Assembly: GCA_946122785.1 (NCBI GenBank)
Contig: CAMGYJ010000006.1
Coordinates: forward strand, 53,340,066-53,404,065
Length of the DNA: 64,000 nucleotides
DNA from: Linum tenue
Lineage: Eukaryota > Streptophyta > Magnoliopsida > Malpighiales > Linaceae
Direction of reading: 5' to 3'
Numbering within the stretch: position 1 is the first letter of the stretch; the number at the start of each line of letters is the position of its first letter. Below, one piece after another: positions 35,524-46,938 of the stretch. The notes beneath the pieces are model-generated. The model was not told the DNA's origin, did no database searches, and saw only the letters and a program-made list of their open reading frames with translations. Position numbers and translations under genes: made by a program.

Positions 35524-36434
35524 TGTTGAAGGAAGCTCGCATATGTCTCTGCTCAAGCAACTCAACGGGCAAAAAGAATGGATTTGGAAAGCTTGTCAAT
35601 GCCTCTGGACAAGTTATTCGAAGGGATTTGAAAAGAAATGAAATTGGCGCAACTTACCTTTTCTGTTCACAAGCCAGGAATGGAAAATCCATTCAAGGAG
35701 ACGTTGGGAAGCTAGAGTATAAGAAGATACAAAGGCTGGAGTCAAGAAGCACCTTTTTCGAGCAAAACAAGAAAGAAAGAGCAGTGAATTTGCTAGAGAT
35801 CTTGTTAAGAAAAAGAGATCTGATCCGAGTGATTGCTTGGATAACTAGGAGTATTGAGTCTCGAATTCTGAGTGAGGATACAGTCTGGTTAGGGAGAATT
35901 CCCAACTTAGGCTGAGAGTTCTTTGTTGTAGGTGCTGTTGTAACAAAGAACTTGGAAGAACCAAGTCGGTAGTGAAACGTTGAAGGTCTCAAGAAGGGAT
36001 CCTTCAACAGTGGATTAGTCGGTACAGGGATACTTATTCTCCCTGTCCCGGATACCACGTAAAAGTTGCCTCTGTGTTCATCGCGTTCAGTTTTCTAAAT
36101 TGCTTAACAGTTTAGTTGTTTGCTGAAGTGTGATTGATACAGGGAAGACGAACAGAAGCAGAGTCTGGAAGGAAGAAGCCTCCTCTGCTTCGTGGTTGTG
36201 CTGAGTCTGAAACCAAAGAATTGGGCTCACTGAATAAATTGTCTGGGCCGAAAACTTAAATTATAACAAACAGGCCCATTGTCTGGTTTCGGTTTATTTT
36301 CGATTTACAACCTTGGTTTCTTACGTTGAGTTCACATCTTTCTCAATTGACTCTAGGATTTTTCTAGGGTTCCTCTTTGCAGAATAAAAGAACGCGATTT
36401 TCTTCTTAGGTCTCGCGCTCGACCTCTTTCTACA
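35524..36434 (+). repeat. 5' LTR of element A (911 bp)
   Basis: Begins tgttgaaggaagctcgc and ends tctttctaca, two bases before the primer site. It contains the frame 35508-35915, which is also present in the 3' LTR and looks like a chance frame, because it starts outside the LTR in one copy only. Confidence 0.9.
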
Positions 36435-36436
36435 CG

Positions 36437-36448
36437 TGGTGTCAGAGC
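36437..36448 (+). other. Primer binding site of element A (tRNA-iMet)
   Basis: tggtgtcagagc, one base away from the Ty1/copia consensus tggtatcagagc. Confidence 0.85.
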
Positions 36449-36467
36449 CCGGCTCCGAAATCAAGGC

Positions 36468-38059
36468 TTGAAATCCTTCGGAGAAGATGAGTTCGAGCTC
36501 TGCGACGGGTATGGGGATCTACATGGCCGATGGTTTCTCACACAAACACGACCGCCTCGATTTGAAGGAGTACACTATGGGTACTGGAGAAATAGAATGG
36601 AGTTATTCATCTGCTCCACTGATCCAGACCTCTGGGATATCGTAATGGACGGGCCTTTAGAAGTCAAGGAAGCTCGAGGGAAGTGGACTGAAGACGACAA
36701 GAAAAATTTCCAGTTGAACTCGAAGGCAACCAACCTATTGTACTGTGCATTAGGCGCCGAAGAATATCACCGGGTCACGGGATGCAAGACAGCCAAGGAG
36801 ATTTGGGATAAGCTGCAGATCTCTCATGAAGGAACATCTCATGTCAAGATTTCCAGAATCAACAGTCTTAAAGAGGATTTTGAATCCTTCGTCATTAAGC
36901 CTGAGGAATCGATCAAGGAGATGAATGATCGATTCACTACAATCGTCAACAGTCTGAGAAACTTGGAAGTCGAATATCCAAGTGCTGATCTCGTGCGAAA
37001 AGTACTCTGGGCATTGCCAAAACGATGGACTCCAAAAGTCACGGCTATTGAGGAGTCAAAAGATCTTACCAGACTCAGTTTGGATGAGCTGATAGGTTCG
37101 TTGATAACTCATGAAGAAAAGCTAAGGAGAGAAGAGATAGATGAGCCAAAGAAAGAAAAGCGGAACATAACACTTAAGGTCTCATCATTTGAAGAAGACT
37201 TGGATGGCTTAGAAGACATGGAAGATGACGAGTTGGCATTGCTGAGCAAGCAAGTAGCCAGATTGCTACAGATGCGCAGAGACAAAAGGAAAGGAAACTC
37301 ACCTAGCAAGATAGAGGACAGTAGGGATCAAAAGGAAAGAAATCGGTTTGGGTACAGAAATAGAAGAGAAGGAAGCAACAAGAAAGGTCAACCACAACCA
37401 AATTGCTACAAGTGTGGGAGATCAGGACACATAAAACCTGATTGCCCCTTGACCAAGAAGGCCTATGCTGCAACCTGGAGTGGTAGTGAAGAAGATGAAG
37501 AGGAAGTATGCAGACAAGAGGCATACATGGCCATTGGTGAAGAATCAGAGGACGATGACATCAATCAGGTAAAGTCCTATTACTCGGATTCCTTTTGTGA
37601 AGATGATCAAATGTTAGATACAATACGAGATATTCAATAAGAGTTTGCTAACGTAAAACAAAAACACATCAAAATAAAAGCTGAATTTGAAACCCTTCTG
37701 TCTAACTATGAAACTCTTAAAATTGAAAAACAGAAGCTTGAAGATGACTTAAAAAATGTCCTAGATGAGAATGCAGCTCTCGAGACTAAACTTGCTGCCT
37801 CTGAAGACAGGGTAAAAATCTTAGAAAGAAACAAATTGGGAGCTAGGAATCTAAACCTTAAGTCTGGGAATAGGAAAACAATGGAATGTTATTACTGCCA
37901 CAAGCTAGGGCATCATATAAGTAACTGCAAAAAGCTGATAGCTAAAGAGATCAAGTCCAAAAATGCCTCAAACTATGTTCATAAGCATGAAGAATGTATA
38001 CATAAAAACTATCAATCCTTAAGGGAATTCAAGCTAGTTTGGAGGCCTAAAAATAAGTG
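36468..38059 (+). pseudogene. Sirevirus gag of element A, with premature stop
   Basis: The open frame 36468-37640 (first codon TTG, so the true start lies elsewhere) shows RPPRFEGVHYGYWRNRMELF, the gag core, and a zinc knuckle CYKCGRSGHIKPDC. An ATG at 36487 opens a serine-rich start in another frame, suggesting a one-base loss near 36540. TAA at 37638-37640 replaces the CAA seen in the related copy at 63.73-64.0 kb. The same frame continues afterwards with a Lys/Glu/Leu-rich, probably coiled-coil stretch and a second knuckle, CYYCHKLGHHISNC, ending at 38059. Two knuckles flanking a coiled coil is notable. Confidence 0.85.
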
Positions 38060-40854
38060 ATCCGCTCTCTTTTGCAGACCTGTCTCCAAGTGAGCATGGA
38101 AGGCAGTGTTTGGGTTCTTGACAGTGGCTGCTCACATCACATGACTGGGGATAAAAAGTTATTCACTGATCTCACACTTAGAAAGAAAGGTAAAGTCTTT
38201 TTTGGTGATAATTATAGTACTGAAATTCTAGGTAAAGGAACCATAGGTAATTCACCCTCTATAAGTAATCTTATGTTTGTAAAAGACTTAAAACATAATC
38301 TACTATCTATAAGCCAACTATGTAAGAATGAAAACAGAGTCATTTTTGAACCAAATGGATGCACTGTTGAAAACATCTTAACTAAGAAGATTCTGTTTAC
38401 TGGTAAGAGAAGAGGGAAATTATTATTTGTCGACTTAAATGACAAAAAGACCTTTAATGAATCCTGTTTGATATCAGTCGACAAGGATGACCAACTTGAA
38501 TGGCATCGAAGGCTTGGTCACATTAGTGTAGGAATTTTATCTAAACTAGTCAACTTGGAACTGGTCAGAGGTGTTCCAAAAATTCATAGTAAAAGGAGTT
38601 TTTCTGCAAGGCATGTACAAAAGGAAAACATACTCGATCTTCTTTCAAAACCAAACAAATTCTTTCCACCAACAGACCTCTTGAGCTTCTACATTTGGAT
38701 CTTTTTGGTCCAAGTAACATTAAGAGCTTAGGAGGGACATACTATGCCTTTGTTATCGTTGATGACTACTCTAGATTCACTTGGGTATTATTCCTCTCTA
38801 GTAAAGATGAAGCTCTTCTAAAATTCAAAAACTTTGTAAAACAAGTTGAAAATGAGAAACAGTCCAAGATAATCAATATACGAAGTGATCATGGTGGTGA
38901 ATTCGAATCTGAAAATTTTGAAGACTTCTGTACCTCACTTGGAATTCTTCACAATTTCTCAGTTCCTAGAACTCCTCAGCAAAACGGTGTAGTTGAGAGA
39001 AAGAATAGAACTCTTATTGAAATTGGAAGAACCATGCTGAATGATTATGGAGTTTCAAAGAAATTATGGGCTGAAGCCATCAACACAACATGTTATGTGG
39101 TTAACAGGGCTCTAATTCGTTCAAAACTTAACAAGACTCCCTATGAGCTTTGGAAAAATCGAAAACCAAATCTGGGATATTTTCATCCCTTTGGTTGTAA
39201 GTGCTATATCCTAAATACCAAGGATTTGCTAGGAAAATTTGATTCCAAGTCAGATGAATCAATTTTCCTTGGCTATTCTACAAACAGTAGGGCTTATAGG
39301 GTATTTAATAAGAGGACTCTCAAGGTAGAAGAGTCCATTAATGTTATATTTGATGAGTCTGTGAGTAAGAATGCAGAGACTATAGAGGATGATGATGATT
39401 TTGGACTCGGTAGTAATCTAGTCAAAGTCTCTGGAGCTACAAGTACAGAGATGCAACCAAGTGCTGGGGAAACAGTAGTTGACATAATAATGAAAAATAA
39501 AGCTCGTTTAGTAGCTCAATGGTACAATCAAGAAGAGGGGATAGATTTTGAAGAAACATTTGCACCTGTTGCTAGATTAGAAGCCATAAGGCTACTATGT
39601 GCTTTTGCAGCAGCAAAAGGATTCAAACTATTTCAAATGGATGTCAAAAGTGCCTTTTTAAATGGTGATCTAAAAGAGGAAGTATATGTATCTCAACCCC
39701 CTGGTTTTGAAAATCCAGAACACCCAGACTATGTTTACAAACTCAACAAAGCTTTATATGGTCTTAAACAGGCTCCTAGAGCCTGGTATGATAAATTGAG
39801 TCAATTCTTATTAGATGATGGGTTTCACAGAGGGAAGGTAGACAAAACTCTGTTTATTAAAACCTCAGGAGGTCACACTCTGCTACTACAAGTCTATGTA
39901 GATGATATCATCTTTGGGTCTACTTGTCCTAAACTGTGTACTGCCTTTGAAAACAGTATGAAGAGTGCATTTGAAATGAGCCTTATGGGTGAACTAAACT
40001 TCTTCCTTGGACTGCAAGTTAAACAAACCTCTTCAGGCACCTTCATAAATCAAAGTAAATATCTTCATAACATGCTCAAACGTTTTAACTACGAGAAACT
40101 TAAATCAACTTCTACACCCATGGGTTCCACCACTAAACTCTCTAAGGATGAAACTGGCATTGACATAGATCATAAGCTGTATAGAGGAATGATAGGATCA
40201 CTCTTATACTTAACAGCTAGCCGTCCTGATATAATGTACAACGTGTGTGTTTGTGCACACTTTCAGAGTCAGCCCAAAAATAGTCACTTGTCTACTGTCA
40301 AAAGGATTTTTCGATACTTGGCTGGTACCCCTGACTTAGGTCTGTGGTATTCCAGACATTCAAGTTTAGATCTCAATAGTTACACAGACTCAGACTATGC
40401 AGGCTGTATAGTTGATCGAAAAAGCACCTCTGGTGCTTGTCATTTTCTTGGATCCTCCCTCATTTCTTGGTTCAGCAAAAAACAGAACTCTGTAGCCCTC
40501 TCTACTGCTGAAGCAGAGTATGTGGCAGCTGGTTTCTGCTGCACTCAAGTTCTCTGGCTCAAGTATCAATTACTTGATTATGGAATCTCCTTAGGATCTT
40601 TACCTATCTTTTGTGACAATACTAGTGCTATAAACATGTCAAAAAACCCTGTCCAACACTCTCGAACAAAGCACATTGAAGTTCGATATCATTTTATTCG
40701 AGACTTAGTCCAAGATGGTAAGATACATCTAGATTTCATTAGGACAGACTGTCAATGGGCCGATATCTTCACTAAAACCTTGCCAATTGATCAGTTTCTA
40801 CATATCAGGCGTGAATTAGGACTATTTTCTCCTCGGGATCTGGGTGATTACTAG
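38057..40854 (+). pseudogene. Sirevirus pol of element A (protease, integrase, RT, RNase H)
   Basis: Protease: VWVLDSGCSHHMTGDKKL near 38110. Pre-integrase: HRRLGHIS near 38500. A missing A in the A-run near 38592 shifts the frame relative to copy A'. The frame resumes by 38695 through the integrase core ([20 protein letters not shown]), RT and RNase H ([22 protein letters not shown]) to a stop at 40854. Just before RT, 99 codons kept in A' are absent here, in frame, between VVD and IIMKNKARL, removing the entry to the RT domain. Short matching ends (gtggaca and gttgaca) suggest microhomology deletion. Confidence 0.9.
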
Positions 40855-40915
40855 GAGCATCATTACTTGCCTCTTCTCATCCCTAATTGATACTCCTTCC
40901 TTATCTAACTTGCTA

Positions 40916-41770
40916 ATGGATTCTAACTCCTCTGGAACTTACCTTGTCTCATCCTCTCACTTCTATAAGTTCCTCAGACCTCTCATCCTTCTAGTCACTA
41001 ACCATTCTCTTTCGAAATACACATTTTTTTCCTCTACTCATCCAATCATGGTTAACAATGCTCAACTTCATTATGCTGTTACCTTCTCCAACAAGGTGTT
41101 CCGCAAAGATAAGGAATACCTTCTCCAACTCATCGATGCAGGGCGTTTACCTGATGACCTGCGTGTGTTGCACTTCTTCATCACTAGGATCCTTCTTCCC
41201 AGATCTCTCTCAAGTGCTACCTTGCTTCACACCTCCGATATTTGGATCCTTCATCATGCCAGGACTGGTCAGCGTATAAGCTATGCCTCTCTGGTCTTCT
41301 TTCATCTGGTCAAGTACGATGATGACAACTATGATGGCTGGCTGCCTCTAGCCCCCCTCATCACTCAGCTGCTAAGGAAACTGGGCATCGACCTTCGTGA
41401 TAAAGTCACCCTCTGTAATGTTCATGATGATCTAAAGGCTCAACATGTCCTAGCTCGCCTGGATGCAAGTGTTGGCCCCCGAAAGCCTGTCACTGGCTCA
41501 GGGGGAGAGGCTGCTACCTTGGCCAAGGCCTTAGTGGCTGCTGCAGAGGTTGTGATTGATCGAGAACTCACTGGCTTCTCTAATGAACTGAAAGGGAAGC
41601 GCAAGATACCTGTAACTACTCTAGCTTCTCTATCCACCCGACTGAAGCTACTCAAGGATAGAGGGGGTACAAGTATCTCAAGCATCAGAGAGGAGGATGA
41701 AGCTGTTGAAGAACCTGAAGACTATGCTGACATTTATGACTATGACTCGCCACCTCACTACCCCTTCTAG
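40916..41770 (+). CDS. Sirevirus env-like ORF of element A (internally deleted)
   Basis: The first in-frame ATG is at 40916, giving about 284 codons. The frame is open back to 40844, overlapping the pol end. Sequence: MDSNSSGTYLVSSSHFYKFL, later DDLRVLHFFITRILLPRSL, SDIWILHHARTGQRI and a charged C-terminus EEDEAVEEPEDYADIYDYD. Compared with A' it lacks about 340 bp between KDKEY and AGRLPDD, yet the junction keeps a frame. No clear signal peptide or membrane anchor is visible. Sireviruses are known for such a third ORF; its function is unknown. Confidence 0.7.
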   Translation: MDSNSSGTYLVSSSHFYKFLRPLILLVTNHSLSKYTFFSSTHPIMVNNAQLHYAVTFSNKVFRKDKEYLLQLIDAGRLPDDLRVLHFFITRILLPRSLSSATLLHTSDIWILHHARTGQRISYASLVFFHLVKYDDDNYDGWLPLAPLITQLLRKLGIDLRDKVTLCNVHDDLKAQHVLARLDASVGPRKPVTGSGGEAATLAKALVAAAEVVIDRELTGFSNELKGKRKIPVTTLASLSTRLKLLKDRGGTSISSIREEDEAVEEPEDYADIYDYDSPPHYPF

Positions 41771-42027
41771 TAAGACTCTCGAAGTCTACTTAGGTTCCAA
41801 CCCAGAGTCTAAGCCAATTTTAGCTAGAACAAAAGCAGCACTAGCTGCCCCCCCCCCCTCTTATTGTCTTTCAGTTTTCTTAATGAATAAAATCCTGAAT
41901 GGAATTTGATTTTTGCTTGAATGAATGGGATTTGAATCATGTCTTGGAGAACAGGCTGCACCTACGTGTTCGTTAAGTGTGTGCAGGCATAAAAGACAGG
42001 AAGCAGCAGGAAAGAGCCATTGACAAG

Positions 42028-42040
42028 CTTAGGGGGAGCA
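42028..42040 (+). other. Polypurine tract of element A
   Basis: Purine-rich agcttagggggagca directly before the 3' LTR, the plus-strand primer in LTR elements. Confidence 0.75.
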
Positions 42041-42550
42041 TGTTGAAGGAAGCTCGCATATGTCTCTGCTCAAGCAACTCAACGGGCAAAAAGAATGGAT
42101 TTGGAAAGCTTGTCAATGCCTCTGGACAAGTTATTCGAAGGGATTTGAAAAGAAATCAAATTGGCACAACTTACCTTTTCTCTTCACAAGCCAGGAATGG
42201 AAAGTCCATTCAAGGAGACGTTGGGAAGCTAGAGTATAAGAAGATACAAAGGCTGGAGTCAAGAAGCACCTTTTTCGAGCAAAACAAGGAAGAAAGAGCA
42301 GTGAATTTGCTAGAGATCTTGTTAAGAAAAAGAGAGCTGATCCGAGTGATTGCTTGGCTAACTAGGAGTATTGAGTCTCGAGTTCTGAGTGAGGATACAG
42401 TCTGGTTAGGGAGAATTACCAGCTTAGGCTAAGAGTTCTTTGTTGTAGGTGCTGTTGTAACAAAGAACTTGGAAGAACCAAGTCGGTAGTGAAACGTTGA
42501 AGGTCTCAAGAAGGGATCCTTCAACCGTGGATTAGTCGGTACAGGGATAC
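42041..42550 (+). repeat. 3' LTR of element A, first part
   Basis: Matches the 5' LTR from its first base to the gatac at 42546-42550, where element B is inserted. The rest of the LTR is at 52925-53325, and 510 + 401 equals 911 bp, the length of the 5' LTR. Confidence 0.92.
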
Positions 42551-42762
42551 TGTTATAAACGCGCTGCTACGGATCGGGAAATCGCCGGAATCGACAAAGC
42601 AAGAATACGAAAGCGAGAATCGAAAGAACACAGACACACGATTTACGTGGTTCACTAACACGATGTGTGTTAGCTAGTCCACGGGCGAGAGAGAGCCAGT
42701 TTCACTATATCTGAGGAGATTACAGATTACAGAGGAGTATGAGAAGTATTTATAGTACTTCT
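42551..42762 (-). repeat. 3' LTR of element B, distal part
   Basis: Identical by eye to 52568-52779. On the minus strand it contains the TATA-like ctataaatac near 42747-42756, so the TATA lies within about 15 bp of the C insertion. Confidence 0.9.
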
Positions 42763-44205
42763 TGACTCGCTATGACACAACTCCTAACAATGGCCAAGTG
42801 TAACCAATGAAAGGGACTGCAGTATAGTGGCTCAAGTAATAAATATCGAATCCACGGGTCTCTAGAGTTACTATTACTCAGCTTCAGTTCATTATCTAGC
42901 AAAACAGATTAAGATGAAAGAACTAAAACTACTCTAGCAAACTACAGTTAAAGTTAATCTAATTACAGGTTGGGAACTCACTTAGGTATGATTCCCCCTA
43001 GCCACTAGCCAGATTAATGATTGATGATTTCTAACTTGTTTCACTTTCATTCACAATGCGGAGAATCCTTGACTAGACCTTGAGTCTCGACTAAAGGAAC
43101 AAGGCCCTCTTGAGTCAATTGCCTAGAGGGACGTATCCTTCTCTAGAACAACCGATCAAGGCGTTCTGAACTAGACTCCCTCTATCGAAAGAGGTTCTCA
43201 ATCGATACAAAGCAGTGAATCAACCCTCGACTAAAGCAATCGATCCACTACTATCAATCTATGGTGCTCTATTGACCTAATCAGGTATTCGCTCTCATAG
43301 GATCAAAGCAGAATCAATAATCTCGACTAAAGCAGAATTGAATCGTGAAAACATGCATAGATTGAATATGAACTCAAGATTATCAAGTCATAGTACTCAT
43401 ACAATCATCCAATCAAACAAACATAGCTAGGGTTCCTCAAAACCTAAGTGAAGGGAAGTTACTCCATAGAGAAGAGAGAGACTGCAGAAATCTGATCTAG
43501 ATCTTCAATCTCCATCTCCAAGCTTGATTCCCGAGCTCCAATGGCGAAGAAATCCTCCAAAATAGCTCCAAGAATGTTCCCAAGTCGCTCTCTCTCTCTA
43601 GGGTTCGTCCCTTGGGTGTTTGGGATCCAAAACCCAGCTCTCCCTCTCCTTTGGCTCGAATTTGGGTTAAAAAACCCGATTCTGGGCAAAACACGGTCGC
43701 GGGCACGGCCGTGCTTTGCTTTTGACCGCCCGTGTTTTGCCCCGTGTTAAAAACACGCTCGGTCGCGTCGGTCAAAACACGGTCATGCCTAAATATGGGC
43801 ACGGCCGTGTTTTGATTTAGGCGCGCCCGTGTTTTTACTGCCGAACTTGTTCCCCTATATTCAATGCTTCGTTTCTCCCTCGTCCGGACTCCGAATCAGT
43901 CGCCGTTTGATCCCAGACGCTCGTAGTCTCGTCCTCTTTCTTTTCATGACAAGCTTGCATAATTCTTTGTCCATAAAATGAGGTGGAAATCCATTCTTCT
44001 TCAGGTCATGCCCGAGTTTCTGCTCCCGAATCGCCAATTGATCTCTGATTGACTTGAAACTTGCGCCTATGCTTCACTTTATGTGCTAGGACCTGAAATA
44101 TGACAAAGGAACACAACCTAGCTTAAAATAGGCCAAAGATGTGATAATTAAAGCTCAAACGATCAAGAAACACAGGGGAAAACATGTGCAAATATCGAGT
44201 CATCA
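42763..44205 (-). repeat. 3' LTR of element C (1443 bp)
   Basis: Begins tgactcgctatgacac and ends gagtcatca. The only differences seen from the other LTR are two bases near 42773 (tg versus aa) and c versus a near 43898. It holds a cluster of aaaacacgg/ccgtgtttt motifs at 43685-43835, including the palindromes gcacggccgtgc (43703-43714) and cacggccgtg (43802-43811). The frames at 43459-43802 occur identically in both LTRs and are not thought to be genes. Confidence 0.95.
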
Positions 44206-45585
44206 AATCCCCCCACACTTAACCGTTTGCTTGTCCCCAAGCAAACCTAACTCAAACCAATGCAGCTCTCCAGACCTCTATAGCAACAAACAACCCCGAT
44301 CGTCGGTAGAGGACTTTCTAGATCATAAAGCAGCTTACGAGGTCAACTGGTCTTCTAAGACGTCCCCTATCTTTCTCAATGCGAGTACTAGACTCAAGCC
44401 AGGATCATGGAAAAAGTAGAAGTAAGACAGTCAGTTCATGGATAAAGGGACTCACACCATTCACAACCAAGGACTCGTTGTACCGGGGTGCTCTTTCATT
44501 TCATTTCACCGTTGGAACCCCTTTTTCACTTTCATTTTACTTACTTTTTTTTTCCTTTTTATTCACTTAGCGGGGGTTCCAACTGCAGTCTTTTGCACGG
44601 TCGACCCTTATTAGTCGAGCAAGAGCAATTTCTGTACATCTGGCGCTCGCCAGAGTACTTCTTTTAACTCCTTTTCCTCAACTCGTGTGGAGGGTCAATG
44701 AAATTAAGGGGGGTCGGAAGCTCTATCCGTGCCCTTAAAAACACATCCTCGAGTAGGCAAACCGTTCAACGGGTGAAAATTTTACTTGTACTAGAGACAG
44801 CTTAGCTTCACCTTGTAGGAGTACCCCACTAAGGATCACTAAAATCTCTTCCAAAACCCGATTTTGTGCAATGAACGGTGCCACACACGTTGGGCTTACC
44901 CCATGTCTAAGATTTCAATGATTTCGACATGGAGGACCAACTGCTTCCCATTTTCTATATGAGCACCCTGTTCGATACACGAGTCCAAAACACAATCCAC
45001 ATAGAGTCACCATTACCACATGAATTCAACGGTCCTAGCTCCACTAATTCACAAAATCAACTGGCACAGCAAAGAGCTAGATAGGAAAAATCTTATACTT
45101 CAACATCCTCCATAGTGCTACACTACCTCCCTAGGTTGCACATTACTATAGAGACTGTCAATTCAAAGCATACTGAGCAGGCAATTTGCAAGGAAACACG
45201 TACTTGGAGCCCTCAAATCGAAATTTGGACAGTGGACTAGGCTCCAAGCACACAAACAGCCAAACATTGACACGCATACATAATCGAACATCCCCCCACA
45301 CTTAAGCACGACATTGTCCTCAATGGAGGAAAGATAAGGAGGGTAGAACAAAGTTACCAGATCAAAGGTGAATGATGGTGGACGGGGCAGGCGATGTTTT
45401 CCAGGAGGAGAGAGTAATCAGAACACAAACACCACACAAAATCTCACAAAGGTTGAGTTATTGACTCTAAAATCAAAGAACAAAACTGACTCAACCGAAG
45501 AGTAATAGGGAAAGAAATGCAAACCGAATGGTTGGGTTGCCTCCCAACAAGCGCTTCTTTCACGTCGTGAGCCGGACGATGGCTC
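44206..45585 (-). mobile_element. Element C 3' untranslated region
   Basis: Follows the ORF on the minus strand. Contains the polypurine tract (gtgtggggggatt on the minus strand) next to the LTR and conserved gcttggggacaagcaaac and attgaggacaatg blocks also seen in elements D and K. No gene. Confidence 0.65.
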
Positions 45586-46797
45586 CTAAGTTTCGGTCCA
45601 CCCCAAAACCTCCTTGAAGTTGAGGTTCTCATCAATGAGGTGGAGTCTCAAGTCACGAGCATGTGGTATGACAGGTGATGGAAGCTCGTGCACTTGATGC
45701 AGATGAAGTCTCCACCCTCGAGACCTCTTCTTCTCTTCTCTCGTCTCATTGCCCCAAACCAGATAAGACAACATCGATTGGCCACCTCCGCGTCCACCAA
45801 GAGGGACCGATGTCGAAGTGGCCTTGGTCTGGCAAAGAGACACTGCAAATGAGTCCTTGCTAAGTAGTTCCTCAAAGTTTGGTGGAGATATCACATGCAA
45901 CTCATGGCCGGTGCAGGCCTTTTCCACCTCAACTTCGTCATCAGCCTGGACGCCAATTGCTCCTTCAACCTCCCTTACTTCATGTGGTATCACCCCTGGG
46001 AAATGATCAAGAACTCCTTCTGCTTCACTTTTGTCATCCTCCACAACTTCTTTCTGCACCCTTTCTCTCTCTTCTTCTTCTAGCACGGATTGGAGAGCAA
46101 GTTGCCAAGCAATTTCTTTCATGAGATCTTCTTGCATCTCCTCACTCATGCCCACCTCTTCAAAGCTCAGTGTGGGATGTGGGAAAGGGTGGTCGGCTAC
46201 GACAGGACATTCCTGATCATGATCATCACGGGAGCTCTCCGTGACAACTTCTGTGTGCTCCACAATGTCCTTGTAGCCTTCTTCTTCCTCGTCCTCTTCT
46301 AGTATGGTAGCAGACGGGTGATCTTGAGCAAGTTGTGAGCAAACTTGCTCCACCCACTCTGTTTGCTTCGCTGAGCGTTGAACAGCCTCCTCCATATCAT
46401 GGAGAAATGAGGGATCGGAAGAGGAAAGGGCTTGGATTTGAAGATCCATCTTGCGATTGCGTCTCTCGGAGTCCCGAACAAACTGCTCCAGGAGAAGCTT
46501 CAGTTCATAGTTTGGATCTGGCTGTGGAGTGTACCATGGCTCTGCAGAATGGCCCGTGAAGGCCGCCATGGGTAACTCCAGCGCTGATGGCCCTTCTGGT
46601 TGTGGGAGAAAGTCTTCTTGGTAATGAGATTGTTCTTGATATGCCCAGGGGTCAGATTGTTCTCCGTAGTAAGGGGGTTGGTACTGGAACCCGAATCCAT
46701 AGTCTTCTCCTCCTTGATTGCTCCAGGGGGTCTCGGGGTAATACCACTCGGATGGTGGTGGATACCCCCAATGGTTGGAGAAGCCATGAGGATCCAT
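45586..46797 (-). CDS. Gag-like ORF of non-autonomous element C (403 aa)
   Basis: A true ATG at 46797 starts MDPHGFSNHWGYPPPSEWYY. The N-terminal ~75 residues are Tyr/Pro/Gln-rich. Residues about 95-160 form a charged, probably helical stretch (LLLEQFVRDSERRNRKMDLQ). Residues about 165-275 are very Glu/Asp-rich, and the C-terminus is basic in part. There is no zinc knuckle, protease motif or catalytic residue set. By position after the tRNA-Asp primer site it corresponds to gag and may descend from the C-terminal half of Athila gag. The intact frame in a young element suggests it is still selected or only recently copied. Function unproven. Confidence 0.6.
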   Translation of the reverse strand: MDPHGFSNHWGYPPPSEWYYPETPWSNQGGEDYGFGFQYQPPYYGEQSDPWAYQEQSHYQEDFLPQPEGPSALELPMAAFTGHSAEPWYTPQPDPNYELKLLLEQFVRDSERRNRKMDLQIQALSSSDPSFLHDMEEAVQRSAKQTEWVEQVCSQLAQDHPSATILEEDEEEEGYKDIVEHTEVVTESSRDDHDQECPVVADHPFPHPTLSFEEVGMSEEMQEDLMKEIAWQLALQSVLEEEERERVQKEVVEDDKSEAEGVLDHFPGVIPHEVREVEGAIGVQADDEVEVEKACTGHELHVISPPNFEELLSKDSFAVSLCQTKATSTSVPLGGRGGGQSMLSYLVWGNETREEKKRSRGWRLHLHQVHELPSPVIPHARDLRLHLIDENLNFKEVLGWTET

Positions 46798-46914
46798 GAT
46801 TCAGATCTGCACCAACAAAAACAAAAACACCCAAGTGAAAAGCAAGGGTGGAAAAACAAAAAAAAAAAAAAAGCTAAAGTAACAAACTTCTGCCTTTCCT
46901 AATAATCTAGAAAG

Positions 46915-46932
46915 TCCCCGGCAACGGCGCCA
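46915..46932 (-). other. Primer binding site of element C (tRNA-Asp)
   Basis: The minus strand reads tggcgccgttgccgggga, the standard Athila/Tat primer site, six bases inside the LTR end at 46939. Confidence 0.9.
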
Positions 46933-46938
46933 AAAACT

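Noticed and set aside
35508..35915. 135-codon ORF at 35508 and its counterpart at 41977-42432
   Set aside because: They lie in the two LTRs of element A and start in different flanking DNA; open by chance in low-stop sequence.
43459..43802. Overlapping ORFs in the LTR of element C, repeated at 47635-47978
   Set aside because: They are identical because the LTRs are duplicates. They overlap the palindromic cluster and LTR control region and have no family features.
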